Shown here: positions 13,365-22,923 of the stretch, one piece after another
Position numbering within the stretch: the first letter of the stretch is position 1
Layout: the number at the start of each line of letters is the position of its first letter
From: Ophiosphaerella korrae
Taxonomy: Eukaryota; Ascomycota; Dothideomycetes; Pleosporales; Phaeosphaeriaceae
Assembly (NCBI GenBank): GCA_028456385.1
Contig: JALNQF010000259.1
Coordinates: forward strand, 1-57,763
DNA length: 57,763 nucleotides
Direction: 5' to 3'
The notes under the pieces: model-generated
Database searches by the model: none
Seen by the model: only the letters and a program-made list of their open reading frames with translations
Told to the model about the DNA's origin: nothing
Program-made: the position numbers and the translations under genes

Positions 13365-13816
13365 TATTATAGGTATAATAAGAGAAATTAAGATAGAGCT
13401 AATTAGTTTTAACTTAAGTACTAATAAAGTATAAGATAAGTAAAGTAGTAATATAGAATAGAAAGCTAATTATAATATAAATACGTAATAGTAATTTATA
13501 AGTATATATAATAGATTAAAGTAATTTATAAGTATATATAATAGATTAAAGTAATCTATAAATATATATAATAAATTAGAGTAATCTATAAGGTTATATA
13601 AATAGATTACTATAGATATATATATAGTAGAATATATATTATTAAAATAGTATTAGTAATTTAATTATTAACTATAAGTAATAATACTTTAATAGTTATA
13701 AAATATTATCTATTATTTATAGCCTATTATAGATTCCTATATAAGATTTATTATTAACTCTTAATTTACCTATACGCTAATAAGTTATTATAGTTAATAA
13801 TAGTAGCTTTATTATT
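13365..13816 (+). repeat. 3' LTR of D1
   Basis: This LTR of about 452 bp starts TATTATAGGTATAATAAGAG. Its central part (about 13489-13600) has three to four tandem copies of a 30-odd-base unit containing TATATATAATAGATTA and AGTAATCTATAA. Its last 170 bases match window positions 1-170. The right edge is uncertain by one or two bases because of RIP. Confidence 0.85.
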
Positions 13817-16800
13817 AGCTAAGGTTCTAGTACTATAGAGTACTATTAAGTTTTTACTTAAAAAGCTAGTAAATAAAAATAAGTTTAGCTTAGCTTTTAT
13901 TAGGTTAGTTAGTAGTTTCTTATACTAAACTATCTATATTCTATAAGTAAGTATATAAGATATAGCTATACTAAGAGTTATACTTTAGTAGTAAATTATA
14001 CTCTTCTAGTTTATATAATCTCTAGGTTAAAGCTTTAGGCTTAAGAAATATTGTTTTCTAAATCTTAGTCTAAGTTAAGCTCTAGTTCTAGCTTTATATC
14101 TAGTTAGAAGTTATATTTAAAAAATTAGTCCTCTATTTCTATATCTATTTTAGAGCCTATTACTATATAAGTAGCTATATAGTAGTTTATAGTATTAGTA
14201 AGTATTTTAGATCTAATAGCTTTTATTTATTTATAAGTAGTATAGTCTAGCTTTTTAATACCTATTTTTTTATAGCTCTAGTATAAAATTATTTTAAAGT
14301 TTTTAGTTTTAATTAGAGTAGCCTTTTTACTAGTTTAGTATATTTTTCTAAATATACTTTCTAGTTATAGTTAATAGTATTTTAGTTTTTATAAAGTTAT
14401 AGCTAGTTTTTCTTTAAAGTTTTATATCTACGCCTTTAGCTTAGCTCTTATAGGTACTAGAGTATAAAGCTAGGTTTACTTAGAGCTTATATTTAGGTTA
14501 TAATTATTTACTTTATTTTCTAATATTAAGATTATCTTTTAAAAATTAGTAGAGCTATTATAGATACTAAAAGTAGTACTAGTAGTTTTTTTAAGCTAAG
14601 GTTATAGCTTTTTTTAAAAGTAGATATTATATAGCTATAAGTTCTATTATAGTTTAAAGCTAATTTTATTAAATTTAGAAAAGAATTTAGCTTATAATAA
14701 CTAGGTAGTTTTATAGATTAGTTAATCTAGTCTAAATTTAGTTATTTCTAGAGTTTTATAATATACTTCTCTTAATCCTACTAAATCTATATTACTAAAT
14801 TAGTAGAAAAGTATAAAGAAATATATAAATTCTTTTTAGTATAAGTAAGTAATACTATTTAAAATAGTAAGGTATAAGTAAGCTAATCTTATATAGTAGC
14901 GTATAATAACGTTAGCTTAGGTTTATAAGCTAATATATTTTTTTCTATTAGTAATAAAGTAATTATATATAGACTAGATAAAGGATATAATATTTATATA
15001 GTATCTTATACTTAAAAATTATAAAAGTTTTATAAAGTAGTCTTTTTATTCTTTATACTAGTAAAATTTAAAAGCTAGCTTTTAGATACTAGTTAATAAA
15101 AAAGTTAAAGTAATATTATAGTAGTAATAAGGGAAACCGAGATAGAACTAATTAGTCTACGCTTAGCTACTAATAAAGTATAGGATAAGTAGGGTAATAA
15201 CTTATAAGATAATAAGTTTAACTAAGAAGCTAACTACAATATAGATACGTAATAAATTCGTAAATTCGCAATCTTAGTAAATACAAAGTCGCAAAGCTAT
15301 TATGTAATCAATTTGTAAATTTACGATCTTAGTAAATATAAAGTAATAAAGCTGCTAAGATATTATTACTATATAGTTAGTAGCGATGCGCATTATTAGA
15401 ATAGTATTAGTAATTTAATCCTTTAACTATAGAACGCTAATACAAGATAATTACAAAACATCTTCTATTAATATTAGTTATTATAGATTATCTATACAAG
15501 CTTTACTATTAACTCTTAATCTACTAACACCCTAATAGCTACTAGTAGTTAACGTAGGTAGACTATTACAAGTAAACTCTTCTCTATTAAAGATATAAGA
15601 GCTTACTACTAGTACTTAGAATTTAAACTTTCTTTTAAAGAAGCTAAGTTACTAGCCTTATAGTAAGATTTTAGTATAAAGTAGTTTTATATCTTTTTAT
15701 ACTAGTATATTAAAGTTAAAAGTTTTTAGCTTAGTTTATTTAACTATTAAGTTATCTTAGTAAATTACTACTTTATATAAGTAGTTATATTTTACTATAG
15801 CTTTTTCTTATAGAGCTTTATACTAAGTAGCTCTTTAGCTTAAAGTATTATATTACTTTATAATATAGTTATAGTCTAGTAGTAATTATACTAGGTATTC
15901 TTAGAGTTAAGCTAATTAGTTATCTTATTAAGAAAGTTATTTATTTAATTTACTTACTTTAGCTATAAGCTTCTAGTTTTATTTATTTACTACGTTAATT
16001 ATATTTTATATTTATATATTTATAACTACTAAGTATAATACTATTCTAGTTAGAGTAAACTTTCTAAGAGATAAGTAATTACTAAGTTTATTATCTTTAA
16101 TTCTTTAGTATAAAGTTAGTAATAGAGTATAAAATAAAGGTTAAAGCTTAGTAAACTTAGTAAGTAATTTCTTAAGTTTATTTTAAAATATAAAGACTAT
16201 TTTTAGTAGTAAGTTTTTATTAATTATAGCGTTTAATAGTAAGTTATTTTTTAGCTCTTTTAAGTTCTTAAGCTTAAGTATAAGTTAAAGTAATAATACT
16301 TAGCTAATATTTAGTTAGGCGTTATTAATTAAGTTATTTAATATAGTCTAGTTATTAAAAAAGACTTTAGTAACTAGTTTATACTTTAAGAGGCTACTTT
16401 AGTTAAAGAGAGTAGAGTTTATATCTAAGTTAAATTCTTTTATAATAAGTTAGTTAAGAGTAGCTAGGTTTATTATAAAGCTATTAGCTAAGAAAGTACT
16501 TAGTACTTATTATAGAATTATATTAGGTTAGAAATTAAGTTTACTAAGTAGTTTTAGCTAAATAAAAGATTTAAAGTTTATTACTTATTTTCTTTTATTT
16601 TTTTATAAAAGAGTTTTAATATATTATTAAAAGTTAATTAGTACTTTTTTTATTAGAGTAGTTAGTATAGTAAGTTCTTATATCTATTTTTCTAAAGACT
16701 TAGTTCTAGTATATATTTTATAGATTTTTTATAGTATAGTAGCTTTAGAGTATTCTTTTAGTTTCTTACTAGATTTATAGTTTACTATTTATAGCGTATC

Positions 16801-17968
16801 TTTATTTTATAAGTATATTTAGTTTATATAATAAAGAAGTTATAAGCTAATATTATTTTAGTTCTAAAAGCTAGCTTTTAAAGAGATAGAAGATTTTTTA
16901 TATAACTAAGTTATAGTATAATAAGCTAAGTTATAGTAGTTATATACTATATTAGTACGTTTAGCTATTAGTTTATAAAGATTTAAATCTTTAGTACTAG
17001 CTAGTAAAGGTTTTAGTAGAGTTTAGAGTACTTTATTACTTAGTTCTTATAAATTAAGTACTAGTAATTTATATAAGTTTAGAGGTATTTTCTTTTTCTA
17101 GTACTACTACTTAGGTTTAATACTTAGTATAAGTATACCTCTACTTAAGTATATATAGTAAGTATAAGCTAAAGCTTTATAACTTAGAAAGTAGTTAAAC
17201 TACTTTTCTTTAGTATATATTTCTTTCTAGAATATTAGCGCTAGTACTAGTAAAAAGAAAGTACTAGAAACTTTAACTAGAACTATAATATAGTAAACTT
17301 AAGAAGCTACCTAGTATACTATAGCTAAGGTAAAATCTAATTCCTAGTAGTATAGTTTTTTTTAGCTAGCTAAGCTTAATTAAAAGTTAGCTATAATTAG
17401 CTATTTTATAGTAACTCTAGTATAAGTAAAAAAGCTACTAGTATAGTTTTAGGTTATAAAAAAGCTTATAGAAATAAAATATTTATAGAAATCTACTATT
17501 ATATAAAGTAGACTTTATATAAGATAACTTAATAAAGTAGTTTTAATAATTAACTAAAAAGAGTAAATAGTAGATAAAGCTATCTAAGTAAGTACTAAGT
17601 ATATATACTTAGTAGCTTACTAAGTACTAACTAAAAGTAAAAAAGTAGTTAAATATTAATAAGTTTATACTATTAGTAAGTTATAAACCTACTAATATTA
17701 GTATAAAAATAAAAGATATAAGAGATAACTCTTTTATAATAATACTATAGGCTTTTAAGCTATTTTTAATTTAAAGTTTTATATTATTTCTAGTATAAGT
17801 AGTAGTCTTTATTTATAAAACTTATTAATATATTTAAGTAGCTTAGCTTCTTATATAGTATTAAGGTTTTAGTTTTTTTCTTAGCTTATCTTACTAGGCT
17901 AGGTAATTTCTTAGTAGCGCCTTAATAAAGTTAATTATTATATACTATACTACTTTATAATATTAATA
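13817..17968 (-). mobile_element. Unclassified RIP-degraded repeat or element, minus-strand coding suspected
   Basis: This covers about 3.7 kb once the solo LTR at 15114-15570 is removed. I could not find reverse transcriptase, integrase or DDE motifs. The minus strand reads better than the plus strand: in several stretches the stops are only TAA or TAG in Gln-like positions and the implied peptides are Gln/Leu-rich and coiled-coil-like (for example about 15600-16000, and 14000-14200 with acidic and hydrophobic repeats). The left part abuts the D1 LTR and the right end abuts the TA duplication of the Fot1-type element, so its true ends are not visible. It could be a degraded retroelement, another class of transposon, or a degraded host locus. 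Confidence 0.35.
15114..15570 (+). repeat. Solo family-A LTR
   Basis: This single 457-bp LTR is the same length and sequence family as the LTRs of A1 and A2. It is flanked by a perfect 5-bp duplication AGTAA (15109-15113 and 15571-15575). No internal sequence is left, so it is the product of recombination between the two LTRs of a former full copy inserted into the unclassified repeat. Confidence 0.93.
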
Positions 17969-17970
17969 TA

Positions 17971-18040
17971 ACGTAAAGTACTAGTAAGCTAGTTACTCTA
18001 GTAAGCTAGTTACTTTTTCTTAGTATTGTAAATACTACCT
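17971..18040 (+). repeat. Left terminal inverted repeat of the Fot1-type element
   Basis: This pairs with the reverse complement of about 19750-19819. Differences are nearly all C-to-T or G-to-A, as RIP makes. A doubled subterminal motif sits at 17982-18014. Confidence 0.85.
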
Positions 18041-18065
18041 CTATACTACTATATCTTAATAATAA

Positions 18066-19727
18066 CAAAAAATTATCTCTAAAAAAGAAGGTAAGCTTAA
18101 GCTTACTATTAAAGCTCTTACTATAGGCTAATTTTAAAGCTAATAACGTACTACTATAGCTTTTAACGTTTATTAATAGTAGATCTCTAATAAACTTAAA
18201 GGAATTGCTCTATATATAATAATACATCCTAGTTCCTAGAAACTTTTAAGAACTAAAGAGTAATTAATTATCTAATATATTCTTAACTTTAACTAATAAG
18301 GATTTACGCTCTAGCTCTATAAAGTAGTAGATATAGCTAATAAACTTCTAGCAAAGCGTAGTAGAGAGCTTATTAGTAAGAACTAGGCTAAACACTTTAT
18401 ATTACGTTCTAATAAGCTTAAAATAGTATTTAATTAAGTAAAAGATTACTAGAAAATACTCTAAGAAAATCCTAAAGTTTATAACGTATAGTTTAAGCTT
18501 ATAGAAGAGACTAAGGCCTAGTATAAAGTAGTAGATAAGGACGTCTATAACTTTAATAAGACTAGCTTCTAGATAAGAGTAATTAGGTTTATAAAGGTTG
18601 TTATAGGCTTAAAGAAGTATTAATAACTTACTTTTACTTAAAGTAGTAATTATAAGTAGGTTATAGTAATCTAAAGTATCTACGTAGTAGAGTATATAAT
18701 TCTACTATTTATTATCTATAAAGGACGCGTCTATATCTCTACTTAGTATAAAGAAGTAGATATACTACCTAATTAGAAGCTCTTAGTCTTAGAGAATAGC
18801 TAGATAATAAATATACTTAGTCTAGAGTAGTTAAAGTACTTTAATACGTATATAAAGGTACGCTAAGTAGAAGTATACTAGCTACTTATCTTAGATAGCT
18901 ATAAGAGCTATCTTAACTAAGATTTTAAAGACTACTACTTTAAAAACAAGATCTTTACTTTCTATATACTTACCTATTTATTATATATCTTCTAGTTACT
19001 TAATATAGTATACTTATTACTACTAAAGTATAAGTACTCTAAGTATATATAAAGCTTAGTATAGAAACGCGTCTTCTATATTAATAAAGAAGGCTTCCTT
19101 CTAGCTTTTAGAGATACGTTTTTTAATATATTTACTAAGTAGAACTATAAGAAGGCCTTTAAGGCTTTAAGGCTTATCTCTCTAAATACGTAAGTTATAC
19201 TAGATTACCTTAACGTATATATTTATACCTTACTAAGACTCTTACTACTAGAAACACTATAGTAGTTAAAGACTCTAAGTAATACTTATAAATTTAGGTC
19301 TTAGTTAAAGCTCTTAAGTAACTCTTTTTATTACTTACCTACTACTATATAGGACTTCTTTTACTAGCTTATTAAGGGTACTAAATTAATACTATATAAA
19401 AGTATTCTTTAAGAAGCTTATATAAAAGAGCTTAAAGAGTAATTAGAAGTAATAACTAAGTAAAAGTTATATAAAAGAAAGTAAATTTAGTATAGTAGAA
19501 CTATAGAGTATAGAGAGGTATTAATATAAGTAGCTAGAGAGGCGTTAATAGCTACGTAGAAGAGTAAGAAAGCTTATAGTAGAAGTAATTATAAAAGGGC
19601 TTAGCTAAGTTAATAGTGCTATAGAAACTATAGAAAGACTAGGTACAACGCGCGAATATACTAGGAAGATAAAGAAGAGACTTCTAAATTAAATAGTAGT
19701 GTTATAGTAGTAGGGGGTACTAAGTAG
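18066..19727 (+). pseudogene. Fot1/pogo-type transposase, RIP-inactivated
   Basis: One continuous frame carries all the family landmarks, broken only by in-frame TAA and TAG. From the N terminus: a psq-type helix-turn-helix (about 18090-18210), a CENP-B-type DNA-binding domain (about 18255-18480), then the DDE_1 catalytic domain. The first catalytic Asp lies in a Tyr-Asn-Phe-Asp-type motif at 18546-18557, where the Asp codon has become Asn (AAT). The second is at 18894-18896, in a Leu-Asp-Ser-Tyr context and still Asp. Near the C terminus a CCHC-like knuckle relic (19617-19665) fits the tail of many fungal Fot1-like transposases. The likely end is the TAG at 19725; the start is uncertain. It would have cut and pasted the element in the nucleus. 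Confidence 0.8.
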
Positions 19728-19749
19728 AGTTTATTATTAACCTCTAAAG

Positions 19750-19819
19750 TTGTAGTGTTCGCAATGCTAAGAAAAAGTAACCGGCTTACTAAGGTGACCG
19801 GCTCACTAGTACTTTACGT
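19750..19819 (-). repeat. Right terminal inverted repeat of the Fot1-type element
   Basis: This is the nearly RIP-free copy of the terminal repeat, still holding TG, CA and CCGG sites. It marks the switch from RIP-ruined sequence to the balanced island. Confidence 0.85.
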
Positions 19820-19821
19820 TA

Positions 19822-20623
19822 ACTAAATAATTCTCTTAGTTTTAGTATATCTAATATAGTAAGAGCGGTATCAATATTACCTATATTAGTAGAGATATTT
19901 GATTTTAAAAATGGCGGTATTTTGGTTATGCGTGTGCACGGGCTGGTGGCGTGCACGTGGTGGTTGATTACGTTATGCGGCCTAAGCATCGCGCTAGGCG
20001 CAGCCCCAAGTGGCTGCGAACCCGATGGCCACAGAACAGCCATATTGAACCAAGTTTGCGCGCATCTATTATAATCATCTTGCGCAGTCCTCCCTCTACC
20101 TACACTACGACCGCTCCCGAAGAGTGCGGCCTATGACGGCTTAGATTGTTTAGTTACACAAAGACGGCGACCGTGGGCTGGCTACGAGGCCGTGTACGGG
20201 TATGGCATCATGGCTGGGCGTGAAAATGGGTGGCACTAATACAAAGTACCAAAGGTAGGCTATTGTTTAAGACATACTGATAATACCTAGCTAATGAACA
20301 AATGACTAGGATGGTAGAACGCGTGTTGTATTGATATACAGTTTGAAAGTAGCAGTGGGGTATGGTATACGACAAGTTGTGGGTCGAGTAACCGTAATAT
20401 ACCTTCATAGATCGAATTATATTTGTACCAAACATCACGATGAAATCCGCTCAGCCTTGACGTTGGAAGTAATCATAGTCTGATGAAGTGTCTCTCCTCA
20501 GCTCAAGACATTTCATTTCAGACTTCCTGGCATCTCATTTACCCTCGACTCCAGACCTCCTGAAAGCTCGTACGTGGGACCCTACGTAGTGTCAGCCATT
20601 GCTCGAAATGATGCCGGAGAGTG
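19822..20623. other. Non-coding flank of the island, 3' side of the membrane protein gene
   Basis: The first 90 bases are AT-rich, then the composition becomes balanced (a GC-rich stretch about 19920-20120). Only short unconvincing open frames exist on either strand, without family resemblance. The part near 20440-20623 probably holds the 3' untranslated region of the minus-strand gene. I see no other gene. Confidence 0.6.
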
Positions 20624-21778
20624 TCAGCCTACCCGATCATAGTAATCCTGTCCAACCGGCTTTCTGTGTCCGCTCATCTGAGGATCCAAAATTGCGGGGC
20701 TAGTGGGGCTGACGGGACTGTAGTATGCATCTGGTAAACTACCAGGCTGGAGGTCACCTGTTTGTTGACTCTCAGTAAGCCTTTGCTTGCGACTCCTTAG
20801 AATGAAATAGACGGCGAAGCAAGCAATCAATAAGCCCAAGAATCCGCCGACAGCGATACCAACAATCGCTCCGGTGGATAGCGCGGGTCCGGAGCTATGT
20901 TGGGATTGTTGCGGTACGCTCGTGTTTGGTGAAGAACTAGAGATATCTGTTGTTGGAAATCGGACCTGAATCGGATACGCGATGACGAGATCTTCAGTAA
21001 AGCCGGGCTCAAATGAATATGGTTCTGTATGGTCCACCCGCTGGTCGATTAGATTGTCCATGACTGTGTATTTAGTTAATGATTTGGAGGAGGTCAAACG
21101 GCTTCCACAGGCGCCCGGTACGATAGATGGCATATCTTCGTTGTTCGGACAGATGGCATCTAGGATAAATTAGGTACTGTTGAAGTGTTTGCTCGGGAGT
21201 CTGGACGCACTATTAGGACAGCAGAAGATAATTCGTTCCCCTGCTGCAGGAGTGAGACTCAACCCCGTCTGAGTAGGAGGTTCGCAAGACTGGTAGTCAA
21301 ATGGACAGGCTCCAGGAGAGTAATAGCTCGTCATGTAAGCCCAGTCTTCCGTGTAAAAGTTCCCAGATGGACAGCATGTGCTCATCGCACATCCCATGGT
21401 TTTCCAGGCGCCAGTGGGGCCGAGCCCGTTTCGGTTCATATCATAAAGATCCTTGTAGCATGCTGACGGATACTGGGGGCGGGATGTCAGAGGACCGAGA
21501 TTTGTCGACGAGGTGAAAGCAGGAAAGCTAAAGGAGTAGTAACTTGTGGTGGCCTTCGGTACCGATGTCGATGATCCTGAACTCGTCTCCGTGGAATGCA
21601 AGGAACCGCTCATCGTGTTGAGGGTTGCTGAAGGAGCGGTAGTAGTAATACCAGTTTTCGCTACGACTACAGTGCTTGAACAAGCTACTGTGACAACTCC
21701 AACTGAGTTAGTGATCGTGCTGGCGCAAACTTTTATTGTGGTCAGTTGTGAGTCCTGCTTTTTCTGTAGAAACCCCAT
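20624..21778 (-). CDS. Mucin-like, cysteine-rich single-pass membrane protein (two exons)
   Basis: The gene model joins exon 1 (21778-21211) to exon 2 (21159-20624) across a 51-nt intron, giving 367 residues with an intact frame. Residues about 40-100 are Ser/Thr-rich, suiting O-glycosylation. Residues 107-207 hold ten Cys (107, 130, 135, 136, 158, 165, 186, 187, 193, 207), including the pairs TCCPSG and FCCPN. A second Ser-rich stalk leads to one membrane helix at about 287-310, followed by RSRK and a Pro-rich tail of about 55 residues. This is a layout common among uncharacterised fungal surface proteins; the function is unknown. No classical signal peptide follows the first Met, although an in-frame stop at about 21846 precludes a simple extension, so either an upstream exon is missed or the N terminus enters the secretory route through the membrane helix. 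Without splicing, exon 1 would end early and lose the membrane anchor. Confidence 0.82.
21160..21210 (-). other. Intron of the membrane protein gene
   Basis: This 51-nt intron has donor GTGCGT, a branch-like CCTAAT 12-18 nt before the end, and acceptor CTAG. It interrupts a codon after its first base. Removing it joins two frames that otherwise stop (TAA at 21170) or start at an internal Met, and restores the Cys-rich domain. Confidence 0.8.
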
Positions 21779-21841
21779 ATTGAGATGATGCCAGACTTTT
21801 CCTGGGCCGCGGATTTTAACTGCCAGCTGCGGCTGAACAGG

Positions 21842-21849
21842 TTATATAA
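21842..21849 (-). promoter_or_regulatory. TATA-like box of the membrane protein gene
   Basis: The palindromic TTATATAA lies 64-71 bases upstream of the ATG at 21778, in otherwise balanced sequence. The spacing suits a short 5' untranslated region and supports this start codon. Confidence 0.4.
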
Positions 21850-22018
21850 CTACGGAAGCCTCGGTCATGTGTCTTCCTATAGCGCCAAAGGTGTCGCGGA
21901 CCTATTTGAGTCTAGAATGAACAGCCACACTCGTAGATTTCCCCTCTTATTCAAGCATCCTCGAATGAGAGGCTCTATTAGACGAAGGGGCTGGCGGCGA
22001 AAGCTTCGCCACCCATTA

Positions 22019-22140
22019 ACGTGGTTTACAAGCGAGCTGGCAATACAAGCGAGCTGGCCACCCTAAAATACACCAAAAAGCTAGAAAAATATATCAACAA
22101 CGGCTTAATAATATTTTCTAAGAACTTAAATATAAGCTCT
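22019..22140 (+). repeat. Left arm of the MITE
   Basis: Inverted copy of about 22311-22432. It carries the doubled motif at 22028-22058, then GGCCACCC, and decays after about 120 bp. Confidence 0.85.
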
Positions 22141-22310
22141 TATATACATATTCTACTACTTGTTATAATATTAGGGCGTACAACCTTGTAGTTGTTAAGG
22201 TATATTAAGATATTTAGAAATTGCTCCGTTTTTAGACCCTAAACTCTATATCTTAATAACTAAAAGACTGCATACTTTAATATTGTGCTAAGTACTAGAA
22301 TAAGCATATT

Positions 22311-22432
22311 TGAATATATGTATAAATTTCTAGATAATATTATCAAGCCGTTGTTGAGATATTTTTCTAGCTTTTTGGTGCATTTTGGGGTGGCCAGCTC
22401 GCTTGTATTGCCAGCTCGCTTGTAAACCACGT
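22311..22432 (-). repeat. Right arm of the MITE
   Basis: Inverted partner of the left arm. It keeps CACCCC and a TGC where the left arm has T and A variants, so the right arm is the less mutated one. Confidence 0.85.
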
Positions 22433-22509
22433 TAAGCTTCTTGGCGATCATTCGATGAGCTGACACTAGTAGACCATGTTCCTGACAGGTAGGCGAATGA
22501 AGAATAATA

Positions 22510-22905
22510 ACGGTTAGTCATGGCGTGCCGCAGTGGTTGGCAACGGCTTCGTATCTATAGATGAGACAGGCCAGCCGTGGTCACCACCAGATCGAGATAC
22601 CCTTGTAAGCACACCCCTCTCGCCTCTGTCCATCGCTAACACCAGATGAGGAAACGCTGTATCCACTTCCAGTAATAAGTCGCCAGGCCATTGCCGGCGG
22701 GCGAAAAGAAGAGGGTTGTTCAGCAAGTCACGTCGTTTGACCGAATCGGCGTAACCCAAGACACGTGAGATGGAAGGATTATGTCAGGGCAGGTCAGTAC
22801 GATGACTAAAGGTGCGCATGTACCAAGTTGCATTTCAACGTCACTACACCACGCGAAATCCGCACGCTTGCTATCACCTGTACATTGTGCATAGCATTTT
22901 TCCAC
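22510..22905 (-). pseudogene. Broken conserved-looking gene fragment, family not recognised
   Basis: The composition is balanced, like normal host coding DNA. On the minus strand a frame open from about 22785 to 22514 gives a peptide with segments such as LLEVDTAFPHLVLAMDRGER, which reads like real globular protein, but it has no suitable ATG at its head. A second, short ATG frame (22905-22720) overlaps it in another register. A frameshift or a lost intron could connect them; I see no convincing splice pair. It is either the truncated end of a host gene or part of an unrecognised coding exon. Not RIP-mutated. Confidence 0.3.
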
Positions 22906-22923
22906 GTTCTTTACTAGTTATTG

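Larger units (their letters stand above)
1..13816 (+). mobile_element. Gypsy/chromovirus LTR retrotransposon D1, 5' end outside window, split by B1
   Basis: This is a Ty3/gypsy-type element in plus orientation. It has the tail of its 5' LTR (1-170), gag up to 1925, then a 7-kb nested insertion (B1), and resumes at 8997 with pol, chromodomain, antisense region and 3' LTR (13365-13816). Continuity across B1 is shown by the ATAGA duplication at 1921-1925 and 8992-8996, and by the intact copies B2 and A1, which read straight through the same junction. It is among the most heavily RIP-mutated copies here, with hardly any CA or TG left. It must be older than B1. Its own target duplication cannot be seen because the left end lies outside the window. 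Confidence 0.9.
17971..19819 (+). mobile_element. Fot1/pogo-type Tc1-mariner DNA transposon, complete but dead
   Basis: This 1849-bp element lies between TA dinucleotides (17969-17970 and 19820-19821), the duplication typical of Tc1/mariner transposons. The terminal inverted repeats begin ACGTAAAGTACTAGT and extend about 70 bp. Each contains a subterminal motif twice, AGTAAGCTAGTTAC on the left and AGTAAGCCGGTTAC with AGTGAGCCGGTCAC on the right. The single coding region is a RIP-destroyed transposase. Length fits Fot1-like elements (about 1.9 kb). The left repeat is RIP-mutated whereas the right one is almost clean. Confidence 0.9.
22019..22432. mobile_element. Foldback MITE of the Tc1/mariner type
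   Basis: This 414-bp non-autonomous element is flanked by TA duplications (22017-22018 and 22433-22434). Terminal inverted repeats of roughly 120 bp start ACGTGGTTTACAAGCGAGCT and differ at only a few sites, mostly C/T or G/A changes. Within each arm the motif ACAAGCGAGCTGGC occurs twice, 17 bases apart. The AT-rich centre has no coding capacity. It sits about 240 bp upstream of the membrane protein gene and may have brought regulatory sequence. Confidence 0.9.

Noticed and set aside
13489..13600. Possible CRISPR-like array
   Set aside because: The units are imperfect direct tandem subrepeats inside an LTR, without unique spacers.
1..13816. Mitochondrial or AT-rich bacterial DNA as the source
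   Set aside because: Nuclear LTR retrotransposons with 5-bp duplications, chromodomains, a spliced gene with a 51-nt intron and RIP-type dinucleotide loss all point to a fungal nuclear genome.
16900..17900. PiggyBac-like transposase on the minus strand
   Set aside because: A weak impression from a few residues only; no aspartate triad, TTAA duplication or end repeats could be placed.
19819..20438. Three short ORFs of 61-76 codons on both strands
   Set aside because: They overlap each other in different frames, show no family resemblance or start context, and lie in the 3' flank of the membrane protein gene.
21170..21778. Membrane protein gene as a single-exon 202-residue ORF
   Set aside because: The tail after FCCPN in that reading is intron sequence. 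The GTGCGT...CTAG intron joins it in frame to the downstream exon with the membrane helix.
20982..22066. Plus-strand ORFs of 61-93 codons opposite the membrane protein gene
   Set aside because: They are shadows of the minus-strand coding exons or of the upstream flank, without protein-like features of their own.
22260..22466. 68-codon minus-strand ORF
   Set aside because: It lies almost wholly inside the right half of the MITE and reads through its inverted repeat; not a gene.
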